A DNA stretch of 64,000 nt from Cloacimonetes bacterium UBA5835 (GCA_002432865.1 DJGX01000001.1:1-64000), one strand, 5' to 3'. Shown: positions 17,218 to 26,267, counted from the first letter of the stretch. Program-made: numbers and translations. Notes: generated by a model from the letters alone, not told the origin.

Positions 17218-18044
17218 TGATGGAACAAGAAATTATTGATCTCTATAAAAATCCCCCCCAAAAATATACGGAAGAGCATAAAGCTCTGTTTATGGCTTTT
17301 TCCGATGCCTTAAATAGGGGTATTGTTCGTTCCTGTGAAAAGAAAAACGACACCTGGATAGTTAATGAATGGGTAAAAATGGGAATCCTTACTGGTTTCA
17401 GAATGGGAGAATTAACCGCCTTCCCTTGGAGCGAAAAAAAGCCCTTCTTCGATAAAGATACAATACCCGAAAAGCTATTTACCCTTAAAGATAGAATTAG
17501 AATTGTCCCTGGAGGAAGTTCAGCACGAAATGGTTGTTATATAGCTACCGGAGTTGCAATTATGCCTCCTGCCTTTATAAATATTGGTGCCTATGTAGAT
17601 AGTGGAACACTTATTGATTCCCATTCTTTGGTTGGTTCCTGTGCACAAATTGGGAAAAATGTACATCTGTCTGCTGGAGCTATAATTGGAGGCGTATTAG
17701 AACCTGTAGGTTTACGTCCTGTAATTATAGAAGACGATGTTTTTGTAGGAGGAAACACAGGTATCTATGAAGGTATAATTGTTCAAAGTAAAGCAGTGAT
17801 AGCTTCTGGAACTGTGATAACTGCTTCCACTCCTATTTATGATAGTGTACAAGGAAGATATTTAAATTATGATAGCGGTAATAGTTTTACTATTCCTTAT
17901 GGAGCTGTTGTTGTGCCTGGTTCCAGACGGTTAAAAAGTAACCCAGAATTTCAAGTTGCCTGCCCAATTATTATTAAATATAGGGACGAAAAAACTGATA
18001 AAGCTGTAGAATTGGAACAAACCTTAAGAGAGTTATTAGAATAG
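17217..18044 (+). CDS. dapD: 2,3,4,5-tetrahydropyridine-2,6-dicarboxylate N-succinyltransferase
   Basis: Transfers succinyl from succinyl-CoA to tetrahydrodipicolinate in the lysine/diaminopimelate pathway, feeding peptidoglycan. 275 residues with the left-handed parallel beta-helix hexapeptide repeats (GAYVDSGTLIDSHSLVGSCAQIGKN region) and the conserved GGVLEPVG and ARNGCYI segments. The short alpha-helical N-terminal domain (DLYKNPP, WVKMGIL) is typical. Start at 17217 overlaps the previous stop by one base; a second ATG follows at 17220. It implies the succinylase branch of DAP synthesis rather than the direct aminotransferase branch. Confidence 0.93.
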   Translation: MMEQEIIDLYKNPPQKYTEEHKALFMAFSDALNRGIVRSCEKKNDTWIVNEWVKMGILTGFRMGELTAFPWSEKKPFFDKDTIPEKLFTLKDRIRIVPGGSSARNGCYIATGVAIMPPAFINIGAYVDSGTLIDSHSLVGSCAQIGKNVHLSAGAIIGGVLEPVGLRPVIIEDDVFVGGNTGIYEGIIVQSKAVIASGTVITASTPIYDSVQGRYLNYDSGNSFTIPYGAVVVPGSRRLKSNPEFQVACPIIIKYRDEKTDKAVELEQTLRELLE

Positions 18045-18137
18045 GGGAGCCACCAATGCCTCCTTATTTTACAAATTAAAGAACCCTAAGCTTCTATGCT
18101 TTAGGCAGCTAGATAAAAGCAATATTAGGATAAAATA

Positions 18138-19715
18138 ATGAATTACATCTTTACTAACGGATTTGTGCTAAACAGCCAGACCCAAAACTTTGAAGAAAAA
18201 TCCGTTCTCATTCATAATGACCGAATCGCCTTAATAGGAAATCTGCAAGAATGCAAAATGCAGGCAAAATCATCTTATGAAATAATCAACCTCAAAAACA
18301 GATTATTACTGCCTGCTTTTTTAGATGCGCATACTCATTTTGTAGAATATGCCAAAGGACGCATACTGGTAAATTTAAACGGTTGCCATACTATAGATGA
18401 AATACGCAATTACCTTATATCCTATAGAGATAATCTTAGCTGGAAGCTAAAATGGATTTTGGGAGGTGGTTGGGATCGAAACTGCTTAAATAATCCTGAC
18501 GAACTATCCCTTAAGCTTTTGGATACAATCTTTCCGGATATTCCTGTTGCTTTAATGAGTAAGGATTATCATAGTAAACTATGCAATTCCTTAGCTTTAA
18601 AAATAGCGGGAATTTGTAAAGATACAGCAAATCCTAAAGGAGGTTTAATTGAGCATAATAGTATTGGTGAACTTACAGGAGTTCTTTATGAATCAGCCAA
18701 TGAACTAATAGATCCCTATATTGTCTATCCGGAATCTGAAGTTATTATTCAAGCTATCTCAGAAACGGTGGATTCTATATACCCTTTGGGTTTGGTTGGT
18801 TTTAACAGTATGGAAAGCATTTTCAGCAGAGACCTAATGTTAAAAACCCAAGAAAAGAGAAAGAAATTCCGTTTTTGCTGGCATTTTTATCCAGAGGATT
18901 ATGAAAAGGTTTTGCAGGAAGGTATCAAAAGCTATGAAGGAAATGAGTTTTATAAACTTGGTGGCTTAAAACTTTTTGGAGATGGTAGTTTAGGTTCTCA
19001 AACAGCTGCTATGTTTGAAAGTTATCCGCAAGGGGAAAAAGGTATTTTACGCTACACAGATGATGAATTATTTTCCTTAGTGCTTTCAGCTGCAGAGAAT
19101 GGACTTTCTTCTACAATTCATTCAATTGGAAACCGCTGTGTAAAACAAGTAATTGATTGTTTCCTGCGGCTGAAAAAAACTGGTAAACATAATACCCTTT
19201 TTAACCGTATTGAACATATTCAGGCAATCCGTAATGAGGATATCCCTCTGCTAAAAAGTTCTGGACTATTTGCATCGTTACAACCTGTGCATATAGCCAA
19301 TGATATTCCTCTAATCAATAAATACTGGAGTGATATTAAAGAACAAACATATTCAATTAAAAGCCTAATTTCTACAGGAATTGAATATGCCTTTGGTTCA
19401 GATGCTCCCATAGAAACTATCAATCCATTTTTAGGAATTTACTCTGCTATAGAAAGACGCCAAAATAATAATCCTAAAAATCCACAATTTAGACCAGAGC
19501 AATCAATCAATCCGTTCGAAGCAATTTGGGGATATACAATGGGAGCTGCTAAATCTACAAAAAGTGAACATAAACGCGGATCAATAGAAACAGGTAAATT
19601 GGCAGATTTAATCGTTATTGAGGACTTTAGACAATACCCTTCCACTTTTTGGTTAACTGCAAAAAGTGAATTAACGATGATAAACGGTGATATTGTTTAT
19701 GTTAACGAAGGGTAG
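18138..19715 (+). CDS. YtcJ-like amidohydrolase (amidohydrolase 3 family)
   Basis: Metal-dependent hydrolase of 525 residues. Elements seen: the beta-sandwich N-terminus (FTNGFVLNSQ..., IHNDRIALIG), the metal-binding DAHTH, GGGWDRN, KDYHSKLCNS, GDGSLGSQTAAM, HSIGNRC, RIEHIQ and the catalytic Asp of FGSDAPIE. The C-terminus has the usual RGSIETGKLADLIVIE. There is no signal peptide, so it is probably cytoplasmic. Members hydrolyse diverse amides and cyclic imides; the substrate cannot be predicted. A lone gene with 90-180 base gaps on both sides. Confidence 0.85.
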   Translation: MNYIFTNGFVLNSQTQNFEEKSVLIHNDRIALIGNLQECKMQAKSSYEIINLKNRLLLPAFLDAHTHFVEYAKGRILVNLNGCHTIDEIRNYLISYRDNLSWKLKWILGGGWDRNCLNNPDELSLKLLDTIFPDIPVALMSKDYHSKLCNSLALKIAGICKDTANPKGGLIEHNSIGELTGVLYESANELIDPYIVYPESEVIIQAISETVDSIYPLGLVGFNSMESIFSRDLMLKTQEKRKKFRFCWHFYPEDYEKVLQEGIKSYEGNEFYKLGGLKLFGDGSLGSQTAAMFESYPQGEKGILRYTDDELFSLVLSAAENGLSSTIHSIGNRCVKQVIDCFLRLKKTGKHNTLFNRIEHIQAIRNEDIPLLKSSGLFASLQPVHIANDIPLINKYWSDIKEQTYSIKSLISTGIEYAFGSDAPIETINPFLGIYSAIERRQNNNPKNPQFRPEQSINPFEAIWGYTMGAAKSTKSEHKRGSIETGKLADLIVIEDFRQYPSTFWLTAKSELTMINGDIVYVNEG

Positions 19716-19790
19716 AATCTCGTTAGATAACAAAAAGGGTAAATCATAGCTTATCGTTCTTCTCGTAAATAATAATTGTGTTACTACTCA

Positions 19791-19809
19791 TTTTGTTGCG
19801 AACAAAATA
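19791..19809. promoter_or_regulatory. short perfect palindrome upstream of the GcvT-like gene
   Basis: ATTTTGTT, GCG, AACAAAAT at 19791-19809, about 90 bases before the ATG at 19900. It could be an operator or a small hairpin; there is no T tract supporting termination. Confidence 0.3.
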
Positions 19810-19899
19810 ATAAGGCAGCTACCCAAAAATAAGATTATTCTGGACAAAAAGACCAATCTTTTCTAATATGACAAAAAGAAAATAAATAGGAGCATAAAA

Positions 19900-21291
19900 A
19901 TGAACGCATTAGGTTTTAAATTCCCAATCCAAGAACGTAAAACAGCACTCTACAATTTAGAAGAAAATTGGTATCTTCCTCTACTTGCTGAAAAAAGAGG
20001 GCTGTCTCTTCAAAACATAAAACGCAGTAATTTTGGCCAATATTCAATGGCTGTAAACTATTTAACTTCTGTATTGGAAGAAGCAGCAGCCATTAATAAA
20101 GTTGCAGTTTATAACATAGACCATATGGCACAATTATATTTTTATGGACCTGATGTTGTAACCCTGTTAAATCGTGCTTTAACCGGAAATTTTACCGATA
20201 TGAAAGTAGGCCAGTGTAAATACTCTTTGCTCTTGAACGATAAGGGTGGAGTTCAAGATGATATGATTTTAATGAGGGTTTCAGAAACCAGTTTCATTTT
20301 GGTTATCAATGCTGGACATGATATAACTGATACTGTAGAAATCGATAATAAGAAACAAGAATATATTGCTGATATAGATCGGATTATGGCTTGCAAAAAA
20401 GGGGGCGAAGAAGTTTTTGCTAAAGACATTTCGGATACTTTAGTGAAAATAGATATCCAGGGTCCACTTTCTTATAAATTGATTAAAGAAGTCTATGGGG
20501 CAGATGTGCTTAAAAATCGTAATAATCCTGAAAAGAACATGAGTTTTTTCACTTTCAACGAATTTGAATTAAACGGGCATCATTATTATTTATCCAGAAC
20601 AGGTTATACTAATAGATGGGGCTGGGAACTTTATATTCCAGCTGCAGCAGCTGAAGAAGATGCTAAAAAGATAATTACTAAAGCTCTAGATTTTGGCGGA
20701 CTTTTAGTTGGTTTAGGTGGACGAGATGAAAACAGAATTTCAGCTGGACCTTTTGGTCTACCGCTAATGGGACAAGAATATGATCCTTATCATACACCTC
20801 TAAATGCTCCCCTTTTTGAAACAGCAGTAGATATGAACAAGGATTACTTTGTAGGAAAAGATGCCTTAGCTAAAGAGATTGCAGAAGGTAATCAGAAACG
20901 ACTTTATATTTTTGTTTCTGAAGGGATTGTTTCCAACAGGGGAATTTATAAAGAAGGAAAGCGTTTAGGAACTGTTACCAGCAGCATAAATTCTCCTAAT
21001 GTATCTTTAGAAATGCGTTTAGCTATTGGTTCCAAGCGTAAAAATGTAAATGAAGAAAATGGAACTGCTGCCATAGGTTTAGGTTGGTTTTATGCTCCCC
21101 TTTTTGAAAAAGACATCGAAGGGAAAGAAATAGCAGAAATTGAAGGTAAGCCAATTCGTATACCAGTAGAATTTTATCGTGAAGATGAAAATCGTAACCC
21201 GATAGGAAGCCCTGTTTTAGGATTTGTTACCTTGGAAGGAATAACTCCTGCCACAGCTCATAAAGCACTAAAGAACATAGAAAACCTGTAA
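19900..21291 (+). CDS. GcvT-family aminomethyltransferase-like protein
   Basis: 463 residues, longer than standard GcvT (about 360). It shows the family's tetrahydrofolate-binding layout: VAVYNIDHMAQLYFYGPDV near the N-terminus, then MKVGQCKYSLLLNDKGGVQDDMI, DIQGPLSY, LSRTGYTNRWGWELYIP, and the C-terminal beta-barrel with VSEGIVSNRG and IGLGWFYAPL. It probably transfers a methyl or aminomethyl group to folate. No gcvH or gcvP is nearby, so it may act on another N- or S-methyl compound. AGGAG lies 8 bases before the ATG. Confidence 0.8.
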   Translation: MNALGFKFPIQERKTALYNLEENWYLPLLAEKRGLSLQNIKRSNFGQYSMAVNYLTSVLEEAAAINKVAVYNIDHMAQLYFYGPDVVTLLNRALTGNFTDMKVGQCKYSLLLNDKGGVQDDMILMRVSETSFILVINAGHDITDTVEIDNKKQEYIADIDRIMACKKGGEEVFAKDISDTLVKIDIQGPLSYKLIKEVYGADVLKNRNNPEKNMSFFTFNEFELNGHHYYLSRTGYTNRWGWELYIPAAAAEEDAKKIITKALDFGGLLVGLGGRDENRISAGPFGLPLMGQEYDPYHTPLNAPLFETAVDMNKDYFVGKDALAKEIAEGNQKRLYIFVSEGIVSNRGIYKEGKRLGTVTSSINSPNVSLEMRLAIGSKRKNVNEENGTAAIGLGWFYAPLFEKDIEGKEIAEIEGKPIRIPVEFYREDENRNPIGSPVLGFVTLEGITPATAHKALKNIENL

Positions 21292-21383
21292 ATCTACAAA
21301 AATGTAAACATTAGAAAACAAGAAATTAAGCTTTTGTAAAAGATAACAAAGTTCAAAGCATCAATGGCTGAATAACATTTATC

Positions 21384-21405
21384 CTGCCTATTATTCATTA
21401 GGCAG
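21384..21405. terminator. possible hairpin terminator between convergent genes
   Basis: CTGCCTA at 21384-21390 and TAGGCAG at 21399-21405 form a perfect 7-bp stem between the convergent GcvT-like and udk genes. There is no clear T tract, so termination is only suggested by location. Confidence 0.3.
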
Positions 21406-21518
21406 CAGGGATTCATTCCGTTAAAATTAATTATGTTTTAGCCAAGATAGCTCTTTTGCAAGTGTATTATTAAGAGGAAAGTTGATTGTTTGGGGTTTAT
21501 CTTTTCACTTGCAGAGAA

Positions 21519-22169
21519 TTAATGTTTATGCTCTCTGTTATTGGCAATCAGCTCATAAAGCAGGTATCCATTTAGCATATAAAGAACCTTATCAAAATCC
21601 CTGTCTCCGGGAATAATAACATCCGCATTCTTTTTTGTGGGTTCAATAAATGCTTCATGGGAGGGTTTTACAGTGCTTAAATATTGGTCTAATACATTTT
21701 CAACATCTCTTCCTCTTTCTACAATATCTCTTTGCATTCTTCTTGCTAAGCGTAAATCAGAATCGGTATCCACATAGATTTTCAGATCCGATATAGATAT
21801 AAGTTCAGGATAGTAAAGAGCAAAAATACCTTCTAAAATAATAAGATCTGCAAAAGCAACACAGGTTTTCCCTTCTTTTCGGCAATGCGTAACAAAATCA
21901 TAATCTGGAATATCAACTGATTTCCCTTCAAGCATAAGTTCTAGATCGGAAAGTAAAAAATCAACATCGATGGCATCAGGATGATCAAAATTAACTTTCA
22001 TTCGTTGCTGAAAAGGCAGATTACTTAGGTCTCTATAATAGTTATCCTGAGCCACGATAACTGTTTTTAGATCTTTTAAACGCATACCAATTGCTTTAGC
22101 AATAGTAGTTTTACCAGAACAGGTTCCCCCTCCAATTAAAATTAAACGAACATTATTGAGTGGTAACAT
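21519..22169 (-). CDS. udk: uridine kinase
   Basis: Phosphorylates uridine/cytidine with ATP or GTP in pyrimidine salvage. 216 residues with the P-loop GGGTCSGKTT (about 13-22), the nucleoside-binding QDNYYRDLS, NFDHPDAID, IPDYDF, ILEGIFAL, and the RRMQRDIVERGRD lid segment typical of Udk. The start at 22169 lies 17 bases inside the upstream glycosyltransferase gene, so the two are co-transcribed and coupled. Confidence 0.93.
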   Translation of the reverse strand: MLPLNNVRLILIGGGTCSGKTTIAKAIGMRLKDLKTVIVAQDNYYRDLSNLPFQQRMKVNFDHPDAIDVDFLLSDLELMLEGKSVDIPDYDFVTHCRKEGKTCVAFADLIILEGIFALYYPELISISDLKIYVDTDSDLRLARRMQRDIVERGRDVENVLDQYLSTVKPSHEAFIEPTKKNADVIIPGDRDFDKVLYMLNGYLLYELIANNREHKH

Positions 22170-23328
22170 CTTTTTTGATCCAGGTATTTATTCTTTCTAA
22201 CAAATTCCTCTCGATTTCAGCTGCTTGAAAATTTGACCAACAAGCATTAAAGAAGTTATCAGAGTATTCATTTAGTTTATTGATTCCGCGTAAAAGCTCC
22301 AATATCTTATCAGACACTTCTGTAAAACAATCTCCCTGCAAGTAGCAATTTTCCTCAACAGGAAAATTCTGAATCGCTATCTTTGTGCAAACTAATGCTT
22401 TATGATGTGCTGCACAGGAAAGAATTCTGCCTTCAGTATCAGGTTTTTCTAAAGGTAGAATAATAAACAATGCTTGTTCCAATATGTTGTCCAAATCATC
22501 ATAAGGAGCATAAGATATCCTTCCACTGCAAAATTCCTGCATTTTTTCTTCTCCACAAAGGATGATACCTATATTCTTTTCTACCAGCTTTTTCGAAATA
22601 CGAGGATAAATTTCGGATACAATATTTTTAGCTACTGTAAGATTATCTTTATTTTCTGGTGAACCCCAAAATATGATATATTTCTTATCCTTTTCTGTGC
22701 TTTCAGAAAACCTTAAATCAGTTATAGGTAAAGGAACAAAGTGGCTGTTGCTCTTGTTAATTTTATAGAAATTACAAAGAAGATCTAAATCTCCAGGATT
22801 GGCATAAAGACAATTTGGCTTTTTATTAATCAAGTACTTATCCCAAATATACTGTTGAATATATTCCCAAAGATAGGAAATATTATTAAGTTCTCTATTG
22901 CTTTCCCATTTTTCTTTCAAATCGGATATATACACTTTCTCTACATCTATAATCATTTCACAATTAGGCAAAACCCTATTAGCTATCTTCAGTAAAGGTA
23001 AACAAGCCAATCCTCCGAAAAAGATGATCTCATATCTCTTGCTATCTAGAATATGAGCAAAACGTCCTGCTTGACCTTTACCCAGATGATGATAGATAAT
23101 TGGTTCCAGTTTGTTTTCAGATTTTAAACTCAATGAATATAGTTTGTCATAACCGCTATGGGAAGAGATGGGCTTTTCTCTATAAATATCACTTTTTAAA
23201 AGAAGAAGGTCAGCATCAAAATTCCGGGAAACAATATCCCATAAAAAACGAGAGCGTTTTGCTCTTATTCCCTCTTCTATTGCAAAGGGAGTATCAATAA
23301 ACAGTACTTTTTTTGAAATCGTAGCCAT
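22153..23328 (-). CDS. GT-B-like glycosyltransferase
   Basis: 391 residues with low similarity to named families. The C-terminal half shows the GT4-like pattern: IIFWGSPENKDNLTVAKNI near 240-258, IGIILCGEEKM, then ISYAPYDDLDNILEQALFIILPLEKPDTEGRILSCAAHHKALVCT, where the E of EGR matches the usual nucleotide-sugar-binding glutamate. The N-terminal half has a Rossmann-like FIDTPFAIEEG...RSRFLWDIV start. AGGAG lies upstream of the ATG. Acceptor and sugar unknown; cytoplasmic, with no membrane helix. Confidence 0.7.
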   Translation of the reverse strand: MATISKKVLFIDTPFAIEEGIRAKRSRFLWDIVSRNFDADLLLLKSDIYREKPISSHSGYDKLYSLSLKSENKLEPIIYHHLGKGQAGRFAHILDSKRYEIIFFGGLACLPLLKIANRVLPNCEMIIDVEKVYISDLKEKWESNRELNNISYLWEYIQQYIWDKYLINKKPNCLYANPGDLDLLCNFYKINKSNSHFVPLPITDLRFSESTEKDKKYIIFWGSPENKDNLTVAKNIVSEIYPRISKKLVEKNIGIILCGEEKMQEFCSGRISYAPYDDLDNILEQALFIILPLEKPDTEGRILSCAAHHKALVCTKIAIQNFPVEENCYLQGDCFTEVSDKILELLRGINKLNEYSDNFFNACWSNFQAAEIERNLLERINTWIKKDVTTQ

Positions 23329-23375
23329 CTTATCTTATATATCTCCTATTCCTTTAATTTTGAAATAGCAAACTA

Positions 23376-23381
23376 TGTCAA
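23376..23381 (-). promoter_or_regulatory. -35-like element for the glycosyltransferase-udk operon
   Basis: TTGACA on the minus strand, about 50 bases upstream of the ATG at 23328. The best AT-rich -10 candidates are poor matches, as at several other promoters in this window. Confidence 0.35.
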
Positions 23382-23584
23382 GCACCAAATGGATTGAGAA
23401 CTTAATTGAGGCGCAGATATCGTTATATAAAGAAGATAGATATCCTAAAAAAAAGTACTGAGTATTTGTATAATTTGTACAAGCTGCAAAATCCTCTTTC
23501 CAAGTGTATTTTCATTTGTGTGAAAAGCTATTTTTTTTATGGTAGCATAATCTAAAGAACGGATGCAGGAAAAGTATTTTTATC

Positions 23585-23610
23585 TTGACAAAAAATTAGC
23601 AGTCTAATTT
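23585..23610 (+). promoter_or_regulatory. candidate groES promoter
   Basis: TTGACA at 23585-23590 within TATCTTGACA, with TAATTT at 23605-23610 after 14 bases. The -10-like element falls in the spacer of the CIRCE, so HrcA binding would block it. Confidence 0.45.
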
Positions 23611-23622
23611 TGTGTTTGCTAA
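23596..23622 (+). promoter_or_regulatory. CIRCE-like HrcA operator
   Basis: TTAGCAGTC (23596-23604), nine bases, then GTTTGCTAA (23614-23622). The consensus is TTAGCACTC-N9-GAGTGCTAA; 15 of 18 arm positions match and the spacing is exact. Its position about 60 bases before groES fits heat-shock control by HrcA. Confidence 0.8.
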
Positions 23623-23680
23623 ATAGACCATAATCACTTATATTATTAATGAACAAGAAAGATAATTAATGGAGGTTAAA

Positions 23681-23953
23681 ATGAAACTCAGACCTGTTGA
23701 AGACAATGTGGTAGTTAAGCTTAACACCGCAGATAATGAAAAGACCATTGGCGGAATTATAATTCCCGATACCGCTAAAGAAAAACCTCAGATTGCTGAA
23801 GTGATTGCTGTTGGCAATGATGAGGATTTACAAAAAATCGTGAAGGTGGGAGACAAAGTTCTCTTTGGCAAATATGCTGGTACCGAAATTGAATTTGAGG
23901 GAGAGAAGCTTTTAATCCTTTCCAAAAGTGATCTTCTGGCTATAGTAGAGTAA
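23681..23953 (+). CDS. groES: co-chaperonin GroES
   Basis: Heptameric lid of the GroEL chaperonin. 90 residues from ATG 23681, chosen because GGAGG lies 6 bases upstream and MKLRPVEDNVVVK is the family N-terminus. The mobile loop (TIGGIIIPDTAKEKPQ) and the roof-to-barrel segments (GDKVLFGKYAGTEIEFEGEKLLIL) are normal. It is unusual in lacking groEL directly downstream: thioredoxin follows after 5 bases. A CIRCE-like operator precedes it. Confidence 0.95.
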   Translation: MKLRPVEDNVVVKLNTADNEKTIGGIIIPDTAKEKPQIAEVIAVGNDEDLQKIVKVGDKVLFGKYAGTEIEFEGEKLLILSKSDLLAIVE

Positions 23954-23958
23954 TAAAA

Positions 23959-24282
23959 ATGTCTATAGTAGCAGTAAATTCTTCCACCTTTGAAGAGGAA
24001 GTTCTAAAATCCTCACTTCCAGTATTAGTGGATTTTTGGGCTCCCTGGTGTGGACCCTGTAAAGCACTTAGTCCTACTGTCGACAAGGTTGCTAATGAAA
24101 CCGCAGGAAAGGTTAAAGTAGTAAAAGTGAATGTGGATGAAGCTCAGGATATTGCAGCAAAATATTCCATTATGTCCATTCCGACCCTGCTTGTCTTTGT
24201 TAATGGTGTAGTTAGCGATCAGCTTATAGGTTTGGTACAAAAAGACAAAATTATGGAAAAGCTAAATAAGTTTATGCAATAG
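23959..24282 (+). CDS. trxA: thioredoxin
   Basis: Disulfide reductase of 107 residues with the canonical active site WCGPC (in FWAPWCGPCKALSP) and the cis-proline region SIPTLLVF. No signal peptide, so cytoplasmic. It begins 5 bases after the groES stop with no terminator between them, so both should be expressed from the heat-shock-type promoter. The arrangement links protein folding and thiol repair. A strong terminator follows. Confidence 0.95.
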   Translation: MSIVAVNSSTFEEEVLKSSLPVLVDFWAPWCGPCKALSPTVDKVANETAGKVKVVKVNVDEAQDIAAKYSIMSIPTLLVFVNGVVSDQLIGLVQKDKIMEKLNKFMQ

Positions 24283-24303
24283 TTTTGCCCTGAAACTATA
24301 GTT

Positions 24304-24339
24304 AAAGCCCGGTATGTAACAAGCATTCCGGGCTTTTTT
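24304..24339 (+). terminator. rho-independent terminator after trxA
   Basis: AAAGCCCGG at 24304-24312 and CCGGGCTTT at 24328-24336 plus further T residues. The stem extends inward with one mismatch. It starts 21 bases after the trxA stop. Confidence 0.9.
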
Positions 24340-24394
24340 AATTTTGGGAAAATATGGCTTTGTTAAAATGGGGAAAAGGTTGTCCTTGCTTAGT

Positions 24395-24465
24395 TAGTTG
24401 AGGTGGAGCTACCGGGGCGCTTTTCGGGAAATTCCCAAGAAGTACCATTGCATCTACACGGTAGG
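24395..24465. repeat. possible diverged copy of an interspersed repeat
   Basis: The stretch with GTGGAGCTACCGGGG, AAGTACCATTGCATCTACAC and the block between them resembles 62775-62840 (GTGGAGTTACAATGG, then GTAGCACCACGGTATCTCTA) in order and spacing. Similarity was judged by eye only. Confidence 0.3.
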
Positions 24466-24513
24466 TAATTATGGAAGAACAAACCTTTTTTCGGGATAAA
24501 AGTGTGGAATAAT

Positions 24514-24547
24514 AAAAGAGCGGAAGGCAATATATCTTCCGCTCTTT
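24514..24547 (-). terminator. rho-independent terminator of the HtrA protease gene
   Basis: AAAGAGCGGAAG at 24515-24526 pairs with CTTCCGCTCTTT at 24536-24547. Read on the minus strand, the stem is followed by TTTATT. It lies 22 bases beyond the stop of the minus-strand gene. Confidence 0.85.
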
Positions 24548-24569
24548 CAATTTTTGGAGAAAGTGAAGG

Positions 24570-26027
24570 TTATTCGAATTTCAACACGATGAATCGGGGT
24601 TGTTTATTGGTATCCAAAACATACAGGCGGATAGTTTTCCGATTTTCTTTTTCCATATTAGTTTTAGCTTTTTCCAGCTCAGTATTGAATTCTTTGGGGC
24701 TATTCACTTCTTTATCTTCAATTTGTAATATTACATATCCAACTTTCAATCCGGATTTGGCTGCTGGTGAATTTGGATCAACTTTTGTAACAACAACTCC
24801 CTTATCACTAGTAACTCCTAAACGCTTAGCTGTTTGACTATCAATAGCTTCAACGCTTATTCCAGTAGCGATTCCACCCTTTACACTATCGGAGGCAGCG
24901 GCAATATCTTCAGGGTATGCTTCTAAGGTAACGCGGATAGTCATATCTTTTTTATCGCGCACTATTTTTAAGGGTATTTGCTGTCCCACCCTGGCTGTGG
25001 CAATAGCAATGCGGAATTTGGGAACACTGGGGACTTTTTCTCCGTTTATTTCGATAATAATATCTCCGGTTTTAATCCCGGCTTTATCTGCAGGAGAGTC
25101 TTTTTCTACTTTGGCTACTAAAACTCCGGCAACTTCTTTTAAGCCGAAAGCTTCCATAATATCGGGGGTTATTTCTTGAGGTAAGATACCAATATAGGCA
25201 CGGGTAACTTTTCCGCTGGCGACAAGATCTTCAACAACTCTCTTAGCCAGGTTTATAGGAATGGCAAAACCGATTCCAACATTGCCTCCATTAGTACTTG
25301 CCAGGGCAGAATTAATACCGATAACTTCACCTTTAATGTTCAATAAAGGGCCACCACTGTTTCCACTATTGATAGCTGCATCAGTTTGGATAAAATCCTG
25401 ATATATAGGAGAATTATCTCCCAAATTAAGATTAGAACGGCTGGTGGCAGATATTACACCTAATGTTACAGTTCTATCCAATCCTTCGCTGAAAGGATTT
25501 CCAATAGCAATAGCCCATTCACCAATTTGTAATTTATCGGAATCTCCTAAAGGAGCAACCGTTACCTTTTCGCCTTCTTTTACTACAATTTTAATTACGG
25601 CTACATCAGTGCTGGGATCTAAACCTACGATAGAAGCATTATAGACAACCTTATCAGCCATCGTAACAGTGATTGTGCCATCCCGACCTTTTTCTACAAC
25701 ATGGTTATTGGTTAAAATAAAAGCTTCACGGGAGCCTGGATTATATTCGTAAATAAAACCACTACCTAAAGAAACAATAGGACGGGTTTGTTCTTGGGGG
25801 AATCGGAAGAATTGGCGAAACCAAGGATCGTCTAAAAAAGGATTAATGTAATTTTGAACTGTTACCTTGGCTTCAACTCTGATTTGGACAACTGCTTCGC
25901 GTACATTTTTTACTACTTCTACTACAGGATTGGGCCCATTAGGATCAATCATATTATCTTTGGCACTAGCACAACTCGTCATCAGTAATGCTATTAGCAC
26001 CAGGACTAATTGTCTCCACATTTTCAT
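24570..26027 (-). CDS. degP: HtrA/DegP-type serine protease, probable lipoprotein
   Basis: Periplasmic protein-quality-control protease of 485 residues. Trypsin-like domain with catalytic His in LTNNHVVEKG (about 110), Asp in STDVAVIKI (about 150) and Ser in GNSGGPLL (about 222). Two PDZ domains follow (about 285-375 and 395-485), as in DegP/DegQ. The N-terminus ends in LLMTSC, a plausible lipobox, so the protease may be lipid-anchored rather than soluble. AAGGAG precedes the ATG. A near-consensus promoter lies upstream and a strong terminator downstream, so it is a single-gene unit. Confidence 0.93.
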   Translation of the reverse strand: MKMWRQLVLVLIALLMTSCASAKDNMIDPNGPNPVVEVVKNVREAVVQIRVEAKVTVQNYINPFLDDPWFRQFFRFPQEQTRPIVSLGSGFIYEYNPGSREAFILTNNHVVEKGRDGTITVTMADKVVYNASIVGLDPSTDVAVIKIVVKEGEKVTVAPLGDSDKLQIGEWAIAIGNPFSEGLDRTVTLGVISATSRSNLNLGDNSPIYQDFIQTDAAINSGNSGGPLLNIKGEVIGINSALASTNGGNVGIGFAIPINLAKRVVEDLVASGKVTRAYIGILPQEITPDIMEAFGLKEVAGVLVAKVEKDSPADKAGIKTGDIIIEINGEKVPSVPKFRIAIATARVGQQIPLKIVRDKKDMTIRVTLEAYPEDIAAASDSVKGGIATGISVEAIDSQTAKRLGVTSDKGVVVTKVDPNSPAAKSGLKVGYVILQIEDKEVNSPKEFNTELEKAKTNMEKENRKTIRLYVLDTNKQPRFIVLKFE

Positions 26028-26129
26028 AGTTATATCTCCTTACTTTTTAAGATAAGATTTTCTCTAAGTAATACTTGGAAAAGATAAAAAACCTGCGGGT
26101 AAACCCGTTAATAAAATTTATATATATAC

Positions 26130-26158
26130 ATTATAATCTGAAAATGGTTTACGGTCAA
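26130..26158 (-). promoter_or_regulatory. strong sigma-70-type promoter of the HtrA gene
   Basis: On the minus strand TTGACC (26158-26153), a 17-base spacer, and TATAAT (26135-26130), about 100 bases before the ATG. This is the best consensus match in the window. The leader between it and the gene contains a small CGGGT/ACCCG stem. Confidence 0.75.
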
Positions 26159-26267
26159 GTGGAATTTGCTACTTACCAAGATTGCCATATTTCCTTTCGT
26201 TAAAAAATACTCCAATCACTACCGTAAATCTTAATAATAAGCATAATTGCGAAAAAGTTAAAGTGAT

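Larger units (their letters stand above)
23329..23680. other. divergent intergenic region with CIRCE element
   Basis: It separates the glycosyltransferase-udk pair (minus) from groES-trxA (plus). Besides the two promoter motifs and the CIRCE at 23596-23622, nothing else is seen. Confidence 0.6.

Noticed and set aside
24338..24550. 70-codon minus-strand frame between trxA and the HtrA gene
   Set aside because: It lies across two terminators and has no ribosome site; the composition is unlike a protein gene.
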